From a virus, in the IMG/VR virus record IMGVR_UViG_3300032224_000591, positions 62,001 through 126,000 of that record: a stretch of DNA of 64,000 nt. One strand, given 5' to 3'. The stretch's first letter is position 1. Every line of letters starts with the position of its first letter. The translations under genes and the position numbers were made by a program. Shown here one piece after another: positions 57,719 to 64,000 of this stretch. The notes beneath the pieces were generated by a model. The model did no database searches. It worked only from the letters and a program-made list of their open reading frames with translations, and was not told the DNA's origin.

Positions 57719-58503
57719 GCGACTGGGAAACTAAAGAAAACCTCACTAGAATGCGTAGCGGTGAAGCTATCGCTGCTTTTGACTCTGATGTATATAGTGA
57801 ACTTGAGAAAACGTATGGAAAATATCTCTATGTGCCATATGATGTGCCAAAGATACTTCCATACGACATCAACAAGTTTGTAGACTTCTACTTCCGCAAT
57901 GCTAAGTTCTCCCAGAAATTGAGAGAGGACATTGCGGAAGGTATCCCACCAAAGTATGAGACTACACCCTATCTGTCTGTTGATGGCGATGAAACCAATA
58001 AGAACTCAGTGTGGAGTAAGAACAGGGTACCAGAGATCTTCACGGAATTTCCGGAAATCTTTGAGCAGATAAATGAGTATATGCCATGGGTGAATGGTCC
58101 ACAGAGTTTGTCGTGGACGATGTGGTCCAGCGCTAAGGACATACTACCTCATCGTGACCTAAAGTCTATGTTGGATATGCCTATCAGGGTACGAATAAAG
58201 TTATTCGATAGTAATCCTGTGGAGACATTGAGTGTTCAACTTGCACCGGTCGAAAAGGATCAGGGTGAGTTCATTCCGCTAAGCATTCCAAGTGATACTA
58301 ACTCGTTCGCCTGGAATAATCTGAGGACGCGTCATAGGAGTTTGTTTACTCCTCCATATAGGAAAATACTGATGATCTTCTTTGCTAACTACAAAGGAGT
58401 GTCGATGAATAAGTACGTAGACATGCTTGATAGAAGTGTCCACAAATACAAGGATCATCTGATTGTAGACAATCAGACAACAGCGAAGGATTATATATTA
58501 TGA
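57715..58503 (+). CDS. Putative double-stranded beta-helix oxygenase, paralogue B
   Basis: 262 residues, paralogous to 2122-3006 throughout (EKTYGKYLYVPYDVPKI, FPEIFEQINEYMP, DTNSFAWNNLR..H, KYVDMLDRS.HKYKDH). The HxD site is LPHRD near 143, the distal His is in RTRHRS near 205. Sits 55 kb away in an early operon, less AT-rich than paralogue A. Catalytic role is inference. Confidence 0.45.
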   Translation: MSDWETKENLTRMRSGEAIAAFDSDVYSELEKTYGKYLYVPYDVPKILPYDINKFVDFYFRNAKFSQKLREDIAEGIPPKYETTPYLSVDGDETNKNSVWSKNRVPEIFTEFPEIFEQINEYMPWVNGPQSLSWTMWSSAKDILPHRDLKSMLDMPIRVRIKLFDSNPVETLSVQLAPVEKDQGEFIPLSIPSDTNSFAWNNLRTRHRSLFTPPYRKILMIFFANYKGVSMNKYVDMLDRSVHKYKDHLIVDNQTTAKDYIL

Positions 58504-59000
58504 TGAAGTTTGTGATCGTCCCAGCTATGGCTCTTGCTCTGGCTGGCTGCAACATGGAACCTTCTAGTGATCGCCAACAGCGTGAGCAGCAGGAAGCAAT
58601 TTCGAAACAAAGCCATATGGCCGTAGGCATGCCTGCTATCACTCGCTTCTCTGAGAAGCGTATGATGAAAGACATCCTAGAGATGCGTGATCAGATGCAT
58701 CCTACCTACACGTACCTTGTCGGTGAACAGGCCGGTGTGATTGGTGAGAAGGTTTGTGACTCACTTGGTTATGGCCTCAACGGCGCTACGCAGTATACTA
58801 ATCCTCAGAAAATGACATACTCTGATGGTGGTGGACATGTGCTAGTTCTCCCTCAGGCTGATCCTAATGGTTTGTTCTCACCCGCTACCACCGAAGGTAC
58901 GTGGGTGATGTGTAAGGTTCCTGGTACTGATAAGATCTTGCCTCAGTATATCGAGCCTCGTGTTATTGTGCTGACATTCCCCAAAGAAGCGAGGAAGTGA
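58500..59000 (+). CDS. Lipoprotein
   Basis: 166 residues with signal peptide and lipobox LAGC at about residue 17. The body is soluble, with NPQKMTYSDGGGHVLVLPQ in the middle. Translationally coupled to the genes on both sides. Unknown; a periplasmic anchored factor of the phage. Confidence 0.6.
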   Translation: MMKFVIVPAMALALAGCNMEPSSDRQQREQQEAISKQSHMAVGMPAITRFSEKRMMKDILEMRDQMHPTYTYLVGEQAGVIGEKVCDSLGYGLNGATQYTNPQKMTYSDGGGHVLVLPQADPNGLFSPATTEGTWVMCKVPGTDKILPQYIEPRVIVLTFPKEARK

Positions 59001-59194
59001 TGAAAAAGCTGAGTGAATATAATAGAGATAAGGGCGAAAGTTCGAAACCCTCTATCGGTTATGCAAATGTGAAATGCGATGATTGTGATGTTGAAATGTA
59101 CTATGACAATCCATATGTTGCTCTTGCAAGTTTGCCAATGCAGCAATCAGTTGTTTGTCCTAAATGCAACAAACGTGACTATAAGGTGCTGTGA
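59000..59194 (+). CDS. Small zinc-ribbon-like protein
   Basis: 64 residues from ATG 59000 (TGATG overlap). Two Cys pairs, CDDC and CPKC, about 30 residues apart, fit a zinc ribbon. Unknown partner. Confidence 0.55.
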   Translation: MKKLSEYNRDKGESSKPSIGYANVKCDDCDVEMYYDNPYVALASLPMQQSVVCPKCNKRDYKVL

Positions 59195-59550
59195 TGAGCT
59201 ATAAGAATGATGCAAAAGAAGTCGCCCAGTTCTTTTCCCTGTTTGGGTTTGGTGTTTGGGGAATAGTGTTGGTACTCCTGCCGCTGATTGGTGGTCTTGG
59301 ATATATTTCCTACCTTGCGTATTCGTTCTATGCTCCCAAGTATGAGCAGGTTCGCTATGATACGTTCAAGCAGAGTCAGACGTACAATGATGGTATGCTC
59401 CGTGACCTGCAGGATCTGCAGATGGAGTACATGAAGGCTAACGACGAACAGAAGGCTGCTATGAAGGCAATCATCCTTCACCGCTTTGCTGTCTATGACG
59501 TTAATCGTCTGCCAATCGACCTTCGTTCATTCTATCAGAGTATCCGATAA
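59194..59550 (+). CDS. Membrane protein
   Basis: 118 residues from ATG 59194. One or two membrane segments (about 12-47, GVWGIVLVLLPLIGGLGYISYLAY), then a helical cytoplasmic or periplasmic tail. Operon with neighbours. Unknown. Confidence 0.55.
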   Translation: MSYKNDAKEVAQFFSLFGFGVWGIVLVLLPLIGGLGYISYLAYSFYAPKYEQVRYDTFKQSQTYNDGMLRDLQDLQMEYMKANDEQKAAMKAIILHRFAVYDVNRLPIDLRSFYQSIR

Positions 59551-59795
59551 TGAATCTCGAGGGTGGAGAGATTTATAAGAAGTTTATGGATGAGGGTAAG
59601 CTAATGCAGTTTATGGTTAAGCATCAGAAGTCACTGCAGTATGAGATTGACTATCTGAAGACTCAGCTAAAGGATCATGACACTGGTCATATCCGTACCG
59701 CTATCTCTGTGCTAGAGGAGCGTGTAGTTGAGATTCAGAAGTATATCGACAGTGTACACGATATGATTATTAGAGCGCAGGCGGTGCTAGGATGA
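59550..59795 (+). CDS. Small coiled-coil protein
   Basis: 81 residues, helical with heptads between about 20 and 75. TAATG overlap with the previous stop; ATGA overlap with the next gene. Unknown. Confidence 0.55.
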   Translation: MNLEGGEIYKKFMDEGKLMQFMVKHQKSLQYEIDYLKTQLKDHDTGHIRTAISVLEERVVEIQKYIDSVHDMIIRAQAVLG

Positions 59796-60463
59796 AAGTA
59801 AACATTGGTCCCTATTTGACTTGGTACGGTCCTTATCAGATCGCTGATATGATTTTCTTTTGGATTAAGACCAGGGGCATTTATCTGAAGGATGATGACC
59901 CGCTCAATGAGCGTTGGGACTATGTAGCAAAAGAAAAGTTTGGTGACTGGCTGGCTGATACTTGGGTTGCTAATTTCTGTAACTGGATCCAGGATAAGCG
60001 TAAGCGCACAGAAAAGGTTGAGATTCATCATTATGACGTATGGTCCATGGATCACACGCTCGCGCTTATCATTCATCCTATGCTGGTAAAGCTAAAGGAA
60101 CAGAAACATGGGGCTCCCTTTACCGAGGATAAAGATGTTCCAGAGCATTTGCGCTCTACCTCTGCACCTCCGCTGACTGAAGATGAAAAAAACTGTGGTT
60201 CTACTGATAAGCTGTTCTTCGATCGCTGGGAATATATTCTTAATGAGATGATTTGGGCTTTCTATCAAGCTGCAAAAGACGATCCGGACGCGCCTGAACA
60301 ACCTAAATTCTATACGCGCAAGCTGCTTGACAATGATTTCGATGATTCTCCTGATAACGTTGAAGCTTGGAAAAACTATCAAGTGGAAAATGTCAAGTTT
60401 GAGAAGCGTAAAGAGAACGGTTATTTGCTATTTGGTAAATACTATCGTGGGCTGTGGGACTGA
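59792..60463 (+). CDS. Conserved phage protein of unknown function
   Basis: 223 residues. HHYDVWSMDHTLALIIHPMLVKLKEQKHGAPFTEDKDVPEHLR near 80 is a block I recall from many large myophages. A tail of acidic residues and KYYRGLWD end it. Function not known. tRNA-Gln begins 5 nt after the stop. Confidence 0.6.
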   Translation: MKVNIGPYLTWYGPYQIADMIFFWIKTRGIYLKDDDPLNERWDYVAKEKFGDWLADTWVANFCNWIQDKRKRTEKVEIHHYDVWSMDHTLALIIHPMLVKLKEQKHGAPFTEDKDVPEHLRSTSAPPLTEDEKNCGSTDKLFFDRWEYILNEMIWAFYQAAKDDPDAPEQPKFYTRKLLDNDFDDSPDNVEAWKNYQVENVKFEKRKENGYLLFGKYYRGLWD

Positions 60464-60467
60464 TTGA

Positions 60468-60542
60468 TCGGGGTTAGTTTAATAGGTAGAACGAAGGACT
60501 TTGAATCCTTTGGTCGAGGTTCGAGTCCTTGCCCCCGAGCCA
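60468..60542 (+). tRNA. tRNA-Gln(TTG)
   Basis: Acceptor TCGGGGT/CCCCCGA (innermost pair mismatched), stem AAGGA/TCCTT, loop CTTTGAA, G73, CCA. Confidence 0.85.
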
Positions 60543-60555
60543 ACGTTGGAGATAT

Positions 60556-60753
60556 ATGATGAACGATAAGTTGATAGCAGAGCTTGTCAATAAAGACAAA
60601 ATTATTGATGATTTGAAGGCAACGATGCGGGACGCAATGTTTCAAATCAATTGTGAAGACCCTTGGCAAGCCTACGAAATTCTTGAAGAAGCGGTACAAA
60701 AAAACAACGGCGATTGGGAAAAATTAGATGTTGTTCTTCAGCAAGAATGTTGA
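60556..60753 (+). CDS. Small acidic protein
   Basis: 65 residues; ATG at 60556 or 60559 with TTGGAGA upstream. Helical. Overlaps the next ORF by 26 nt. Unknown. Confidence 0.5.
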   Translation: MMNDKLIAELVNKDKIIDDLKATMRDAMFQINCEDPWQAYEILEEAVQKNNGDWEKLDVVLQQEC

Positions 60754-60937
60754 GAAACGAATTGCTTGGAAGATTGAGATTGATGGTATTACCACAGAAG
60801 GTAAACCAATCTATCACGTTTACAAAGCAAGAGCACCTTATGGCATGGATTTAGTTTGTGAGTTCCATGACTATGATATGGCAAAACGATTTGTAGAAAA
60901 GCACATCGACTTTCCTGTCTATTTCTACGAGGATTAG
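60728..60937 (+). CDS. Small hypothetical protein
   Basis: 69 residues, Tyr/Phe-rich, ending FPVYFYED. Weak ribosome site; start uncertain. Unknown. Confidence 0.45.
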   Translation: MLFFSKNVEKRIAWKIEIDGITTEGKPIYHVYKARAPYGMDLVCEFHDYDMAKRFVEKHIDFPVYFYED

Positions 60938-60940
60938 CAA

Positions 60941-61225
60941 ATGCCTTTTGGTGGATATAACCCATTAGATGATGGCGAGTATGAAGATTTTTCGCCATGG
61001 TTCAAACCTGAAAGAAAAGTGGAAAAAGTAGTGACAGAGACTTTAACATTCACCTGCAAAGAACTATACGACCTCTATAAGTGGATTGATGCTATGGATC
61101 CAAAGCCGCATCTTATTAAGATCTATAGCACGCAGACCGGCATCGGTCCATCTCTGCGTGCTGAGATTGATAACGGTGAAGGTGAAGGGATCTATAAGGA
61201 CTTTACCGACTATGAGAGTTGGTAA
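60941..61225 (+). CDS. Hypothetical protein
   Basis: 94 residues, acidic, soluble. Starts 3 nt after the previous stop; tRNA-Val follows 10 nt after its stop. Unknown. Confidence 0.5.
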   Translation: MPFGGYNPLDDGEYEDFSPWFKPERKVEKVVTETLTFTCKELYDLYKWIDAMDPKPHLIKIYSTQTGIGPSLRAEIDNGEGEGIYKDFTDYESW

Positions 61226-61235
61226 ATAGAGTAAT

Positions 61236-61311
61236 GCCCGGTTAGCTCAGCGGTAGTAGCATTTCCTTTACACGGAAAATGTCGGCGGTTCGATCCCGTC
61301 ACCGGGTACCA
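61236..61311 (+). tRNA. tRNA-Val(TAC)
   Basis: Acceptor GCCCGGT/ACCGGGT, loop TTTACAC, T-arm GGCGG-TTCGATC-CCGTC, A73, CCA. Abuts the stop of the convergent o-spanin gene. Confidence 0.88.
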
Positions 61312-61602
61312 CTACTCTTTCTTAGAAGCCTCAGTGGTCTTCTTTGCACCATCCAAGAACTGATAGATCGAGTTGATGTTCTTCTGACACTGTGTATTAT
61401 TGGTGTGCAGTTGAACAAGCAGCTTTGAAACTTCTACGTCCGTTAATGATTCCGGATTCGGAAACTTGCGGACGTTTGGACAATTGAACAAGCTTTTGTC
61501 TGGCATGATCACAACCTGTTCAGTCTTGGTCAGTACCTGAGGAGGAAGTGGCTTAGCGCAACCGACTACGATGAATGGAAGGAGTAGTACTAGCTTCTTC
61601 AT
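61312..61602 (-). CDS. Outer-membrane spanin lipoprotein (o-spanin-like)
   Basis: 96 residues with signal peptide and lipobox VVGC at about residue 15, followed by a Pro-rich start (AKPLPPQ) and two more Cys. Small outer-membrane lipoprotein downstream of, and overlapping, a single-pass coiled-coil membrane protein: the layout of an Rz/Rz1-type spanin pair. Would join inner and outer membranes at lysis. Confidence 0.6.
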   Translation of the reverse strand: MKKLVLLLPFIVVGCAKPLPPQVLTKTEQVVIMPDKSLFNCPNVRKFPNPESLTDVEVSKLLVQLHTNNTQCQKNINSIYQFLDGAKKTTEASKKE

Positions 61603-61946
61603 TTCGGTGCATCCTTTAGCTTGGTCACTGTCATCTTCAATACCTCAGAGGCAGGACGATCTAGCTTCTTTGTCTCTGCTGCAGACAGATAATCATCTGC
61701 CGCTTTCATCTTAGCATCGAAAGCATCTTTCTCAGCCTTATTTTTCTTAATAATCTCTTCTTGAGAGGCTTGGATGGCTTCCATCTTGGCCTTAAACTCT
61801 TGCTGGTCCTTAATGGCCTGTTCGATTTGTTTTTGATTGTATTCCATAAGAGCTTCACGTTCGATGCTTGAACGCCACCCATAATAGCCTGCAGTGAGTG
61901 CTCCGAAGAACATCAACCCACCGATAATGATAATGTACAGACGCAT
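61599..61946 (-). CDS. Inner-membrane spanin (i-spanin-like)
   Basis: 115 residues: N-terminal membrane anchor (about 3-24), then a long Lys/Glu/Ala coiled coil in the periplasm (25-95). Overlaps the lipoprotein gene by 4 nt. Preceded by a late promoter box on the minus strand. Role assigned from topology and pairing. Confidence 0.6.
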   Translation of the reverse strand: MRLYIIIIGGLMFFGALTAGYYGWRSSIEREALMEYNQKQIEQAIKDQQEFKAKMEAIQASQEEIIKKNKAEKDAFDAKMKAADDYLSAAETKKLDRPASEVLKMTVTKLKDAPK

Positions 61947-61967
61947 GATAACCTCCGTGTTCTGGTC

Positions 61968-61979
61968 TATTTATAAATA
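61968..61979. promoter_or_regulatory. Palindromic divergent late promoter (TATTTATAAATA)
   Basis: Contains TATAAATA on both strands (minus 61968-61975; plus 61972-61979). Faces the spanin operon on the left and the gene at 62000 on the right. Confidence 0.6.
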
Positions 61980-61999
61980 TGACGTATCAGGAGGTTTAT

Positions 62000-62224
62000 A
62001 TGAGACAAGTTCCACTAATAGGTAATATGCAAATCGTCCCTGAAGAGATTGTCGAGTACTGTGCCAATCAACTTCCAAAAGACGAGGATAATAACTTTTC
62101 AATGTTTCTAAAGGTTGCTAAGCAGCTTAGGCACGCCGGTCTGACACCGATATTCCTGTGTTCGCAGGACCTAAGGGATCTATACGTAACGTCAGAAGAG
62201 AAACTTCAAAAAAAGTTCCACTGA
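62000..62224 (+). CDS. Small hypothetical protein
   Basis: 74 residues from ATG 62000, which has CAGGAGG upstream; the ATG at 61979 is inside the promoter. Soluble. Unknown. Confidence 0.5.
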   Translation: MRQVPLIGNMQIVPEEIVEYCANQLPKDEDNNFSMFLKVAKQLRHAGLTPIFLCSQDLRDLYVTSEEKLQKKFH

Positions 62225-62319
62225 CCATGTAAATTTTGTGCGTGAGCACATATATAGGATTGTGAGATGCCATCCGGGTCTTATGATAAACCAACTAACT
62301 CGCTTAATAGGAGATAGAC

Positions 62320-62832
62320 ATGACTACTACACCTTGGCCTACATATAAGTTCGATCATACGTTCGCAGACTTTAACAAGTTTGACAAGTACTTCGTTGGA
62401 GCCGACAAGTTCTTCGATCGTCTCAAAGAGACACACGATCTGATCGCTAACACTGCTGCCGTAACATACCCTCCATTCAACCTCAAGAAGACAGATGATA
62501 ACGTATATGTCCTTGAGATGGCTGTTGCAGGTTTTGCTAAGCAAGACATCGAGCTTACACTCGAGGACAACAAGCTGAAGATTGCTGGTAAGGTTGAGGG
62601 TGACGATGCAGTGACTGATGAGTACCTGCATAAGGGTATCTCAGCCCGTCCGTTCCAGCGCTCATTCGTTCTGAATGATAATGTCGTTGTCAACAACGCA
62701 CAATACTTTAATGGATTGCTGAAGATCTGGCTTGAGCATATCATCCCCGATGATAAGAAGCCTAAGAAGATTAATATCGAGGATACCGACTCTCCTGCTC
62801 CTAAGGGCAAGAAGCAGTTCCTCGCAGAGTAA
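62320..62832 (+). CDS. Small heat-shock protein (Hsp20)
   Basis: 170 residues. Alpha-crystallin domain about 48-145: YPPFNLKKTDDNVYVLEMAVAGFAKQDIELTLEDNKLKIAGK and a terminal GLLKIWLEHIIP.D.KPKKI. T4-like cyanophages carry similar Hsp20 genes. ATP-independent holdase, perhaps for capsid assembly. AGGAGATA upstream. Confidence 0.9.
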   Translation: MTTTPWPTYKFDHTFADFNKFDKYFVGADKFFDRLKETHDLIANTAAVTYPPFNLKKTDDNVYVLEMAVAGFAKQDIELTLEDNKLKIAGKVEGDDAVTDEYLHKGISARPFQRSFVLNDNVVVNNAQYFNGLLKIWLEHIIPDDKKPKKINIEDTDSPAPKGKKQFLAE

Positions 62833-62862
62833 TTCCCCGCCAGTAGATACGTCGATTGGCCC

Positions 62863-62882
62863 CTCCCGGCTCCGGCCGGGAG
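62863..62882 (+). terminator. Hairpin after hsp20, probable terminator
   Basis: Stem CTCCCGGC/GCCGGGAG with TCCG loop; followed by ACTTCTATT, so the T-run is weak. Confidence 0.6.
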
Positions 62883-62905
62883 ACTTCTATTCAAGGAATA
62901 AGAAA

Positions 62906-63085
62906 ATGACAAATCTAATATCAACTTTCAGCAGCTGGCTGAAGGGTACATCATACTATTATAATACAATTTACGAACTATCTAGATTGACGGATAGAGA
63001 GCTACAGGACATCGGGCTTACACGTAATGAAATCATCCATATTGCAAATGAGCAATATATCAAGCGGATGATAAATAATTCGTGA
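62906..63085 (+). CDS. DUF1127 small protein
   Basis: 59 residues from ATG 62906 (AAGGAATAAG upstream). YELSRLTDRELQDIGLTRNEI is the DUF1127 signature. These small proteins are abundant in alphaproteobacteria, and some bind RNA and affect sRNA or phosphate regulation. Probably a host-derived gene used for RNA regulation. Confidence 0.75.
   Translation: MTNLISTFSSWLKGTSYYYNTIYELSRLTDRELQDIGLTRNEIIHIANEQYIKRMINNS
63070..63077 (+). promoter_or_regulatory. Putative late promoter (GATAAATA) for endolysin
   Basis: Inside the end of the DUF1127 gene, 33 nt before the endolysin start; GGAG follows. Confidence 0.55.
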
Positions 63086-63109
63086 TCCACTCACATTTAT
63101 GGAGTTACA

Positions 63110-63724
63110 ATGTCGATTACACTAGAACAACTCATTAATTTCTTCGAAGACACTGACGACTTCGTACTAGAGAAATATGTTGAGCCTCTCAACAAGACTT
63201 TCGAAAAGTTCGAAATCAATACACCAGATCGTATTGCTATGTTCCTTGCACAGGTTGGACATGAGTCCGGCGGTCTTACTAAGATTCAAGAGAACCTAAA
63301 CTACAAGCCGGCTCGTCTGGCACAAATCTTTCCCAAATATTTTAGAGATGTTGATCCTGATGACTACGGTGGCAAGCCTGAAATGATTGCTAATCGTGTC
63401 TATGCCAGTCGCATGGGTAATGGTGATGAAGATTCTGGTGATGGTTATCGATTCCGTGGTCGTGGTTTGATTCAGCTGACTGGTCGTAATAACTATGAGT
63501 CATTTGCTGAGGACATGGAGATGGATCTAGATGCTGCTGTTGAGTATCTAGGTACACCAGAGGGCGCGTGTATGTCTGCAGGTTGGTTCTGGGATCAGAA
63601 TGACTTGAATGACCTGGCTGACAAGGGTGACATCACGCGATGCACTAAGAAGATCAATGGTGGTACCATCGGTCTTGAAGAGCGTACTGAGCTCTTCGAA
63701 GAGGCAAAGACAATTTTTGCCTGA
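63110..63724 (+). CDS. Endolysin, glycoside hydrolase family 19
   Basis: 204 residues. FLAQVGHESGG near 46 (catalytic Glu), YRFRGRGLIQLTGRNNY near 115 and a C-terminal CTKKINGG block: GH19 chitinase-like muramidase. No signal peptide, so a separate holin is needed; none was recognised here. Late box upstream; near the spanin genes. Confidence 0.92.
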   Translation: MSITLEQLINFFEDTDDFVLEKYVEPLNKTFEKFEINTPDRIAMFLAQVGHESGGLTKIQENLNYKPARLAQIFPKYFRDVDPDDYGGKPEMIANRVYASRMGNGDEDSGDGYRFRGRGLIQLTGRNNYESFAEDMEMDLDAAVEYLGTPEGACMSAGWFWDQNDLNDLADKGDITRCTKKINGGTIGLEERTELFEEAKTIFA

Positions 63725-63740
63725 CTCTAGAACCGAGTCA

Positions 63741-63769
63741 TTTACTTTTACGTGAAATTATTGTATAAT
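63741..63769 (+). promoter_or_regulatory. Early sigma-70-type promoter for gp43
   Basis: TTTACT (63741-63746), 17-nt spacer, TATAAT (63764-63769). GGAGG ribosome site precedes the ATG. Confidence 0.65.
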
Positions 63770-63789
63770 GTACCTACAATGGAGGTCAG

Positions 63790-64000
63790 ATGACTCGGTT
63801 CTACACACACGTCTATATGCGCGGCAACAAGATCTACGTCCGCGGTTACCAGAATGGCAAGCCCTTCAAGGAAGAAGAGCACTATCAGCCGTATCTGTTT
63901 GAGTACGTTCCCAACCAGAACTCGAAGTACAAGTCACTCGATGGGCGTCCAGTCCGTCGACGTGACTTTCGTAGTATCAAAGAGGCGCGTGACTATGTGA
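63790..64000 (+). CDS. 43: DNA polymerase gp43 (N-terminus, cut by window edge)
   Basis: First 70 codons only. FYTHVYMRGNKIYVRGYQNGKPFKEE, SKYKSLDGRPV and SIKEARDYV match the N-terminal domain of T4-type family B polymerase, closer to cyanophage than T4 forms. The rest lies beyond the window. Confidence 0.85.
   Translation, partial: MTRFYTHVYMRGNKIYVRGYQNGKPFKEEEHYQPYLFEYVPNQNSKYKSLDGRPVRRRDFRSIKEARDYV

Noticed and set aside
62355-62924. 189-aa minus-strand ORF over hsp20
   Set aside because: Ser/Leu-rich shadow of the Hsp20 gene; crosses the hairpin at 62863.

Overview
This window is part of the genome of a large virulent T4-type myovirus (Straboviridae-like contractile-tail phage), read mostly on the + strand. 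The T4 core is unmistakable and in cyanophage-like order: neck gp13-gp14, tail gp15, terminase gp16-gp17, sheath gp18, tube gp19, portal gp20, prohead core gp67/gp68-like, protease gp21, scaffold gp22, major capsid gp23, probable gp3, then uvsY, uvsW, late sigma gp55, gp47-gp46, later gp45-gp44-gp62-regA, and the first 70 codons of DNA polymerase gp43 at the right edge. Several features point to an alphaproteobacterial, probably Rhizobiales, host: a tRNA-His with G1-U72 and A73 and no G-1, a small DUF1127 protein, and an Omp25/31-like outer-membrane barrel.

Layout. 1-10.3 kb is an AT-rich accessory block of PP-loop ATPases, TctC/Bug-type periplasmic binding proteins, a fatty-acid-hydroxylase-like membrane protein and Fe(II)/2-oxoglutarate oxygenases; its right end is a minus-strand operon diverging from the neck genes at back-to-back late promoters. 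10.4-25.5 kb is the virion block. 25.6-31 kb holds recombination and late-transcription genes. 31-40.4 kb is a nucleotide-metabolism and DNA-modification block: peptide deformylase, MazG-like and DUF1599 proteins, a dCMP-hydroxymethylase-like thymidylate-synthase homologue, dCMP deaminase, a uracil-DNA-glycosylase-like protein, an amino-acid:DNA-transferase-like (aGPT-PPlase-like) protein, a fold-type-II PLP enzyme, a GDSH-motif protein and a GT-A glycosyltransferase. 40.4-43.4 kb is the clamp/clamp-loader/RegA operon. 43.4-46.1 kb holds small early ORFs behind repeated promoters. 46.1-53.2 kb is a tRNA array with a few protein genes and structured spacers. 53-64 kb holds outer-membrane proteins, an ArfA-like protein, more tRNAs, small unknown genes, a spanin pair, Hsp20, a GH19 endolysin and the start of gp43.

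I read 29 tRNA genes, all with an encoded CCA, which together serve all 20 amino acids and include an initiator tRNA. Three protein genes end inside the 5' part of the following tRNA.

Two promoter classes are visible. Virion, TctC, outer-membrane and lysis genes follow (N)ATAAATA boxes, the T4 late signal read by gp55. Replication/recombination and small early genes follow TGTACA/TTTACA-N16/17-TATAAT. The most novel-looking parts are the putative DNA hypermodification pathway (34-40 kb), the repeated PP-loop/TctC cassettes (0-10 kb), and the tRNA array with its overlaps and structured spacers. All functions are inferred from sequence reading alone; no search was run.
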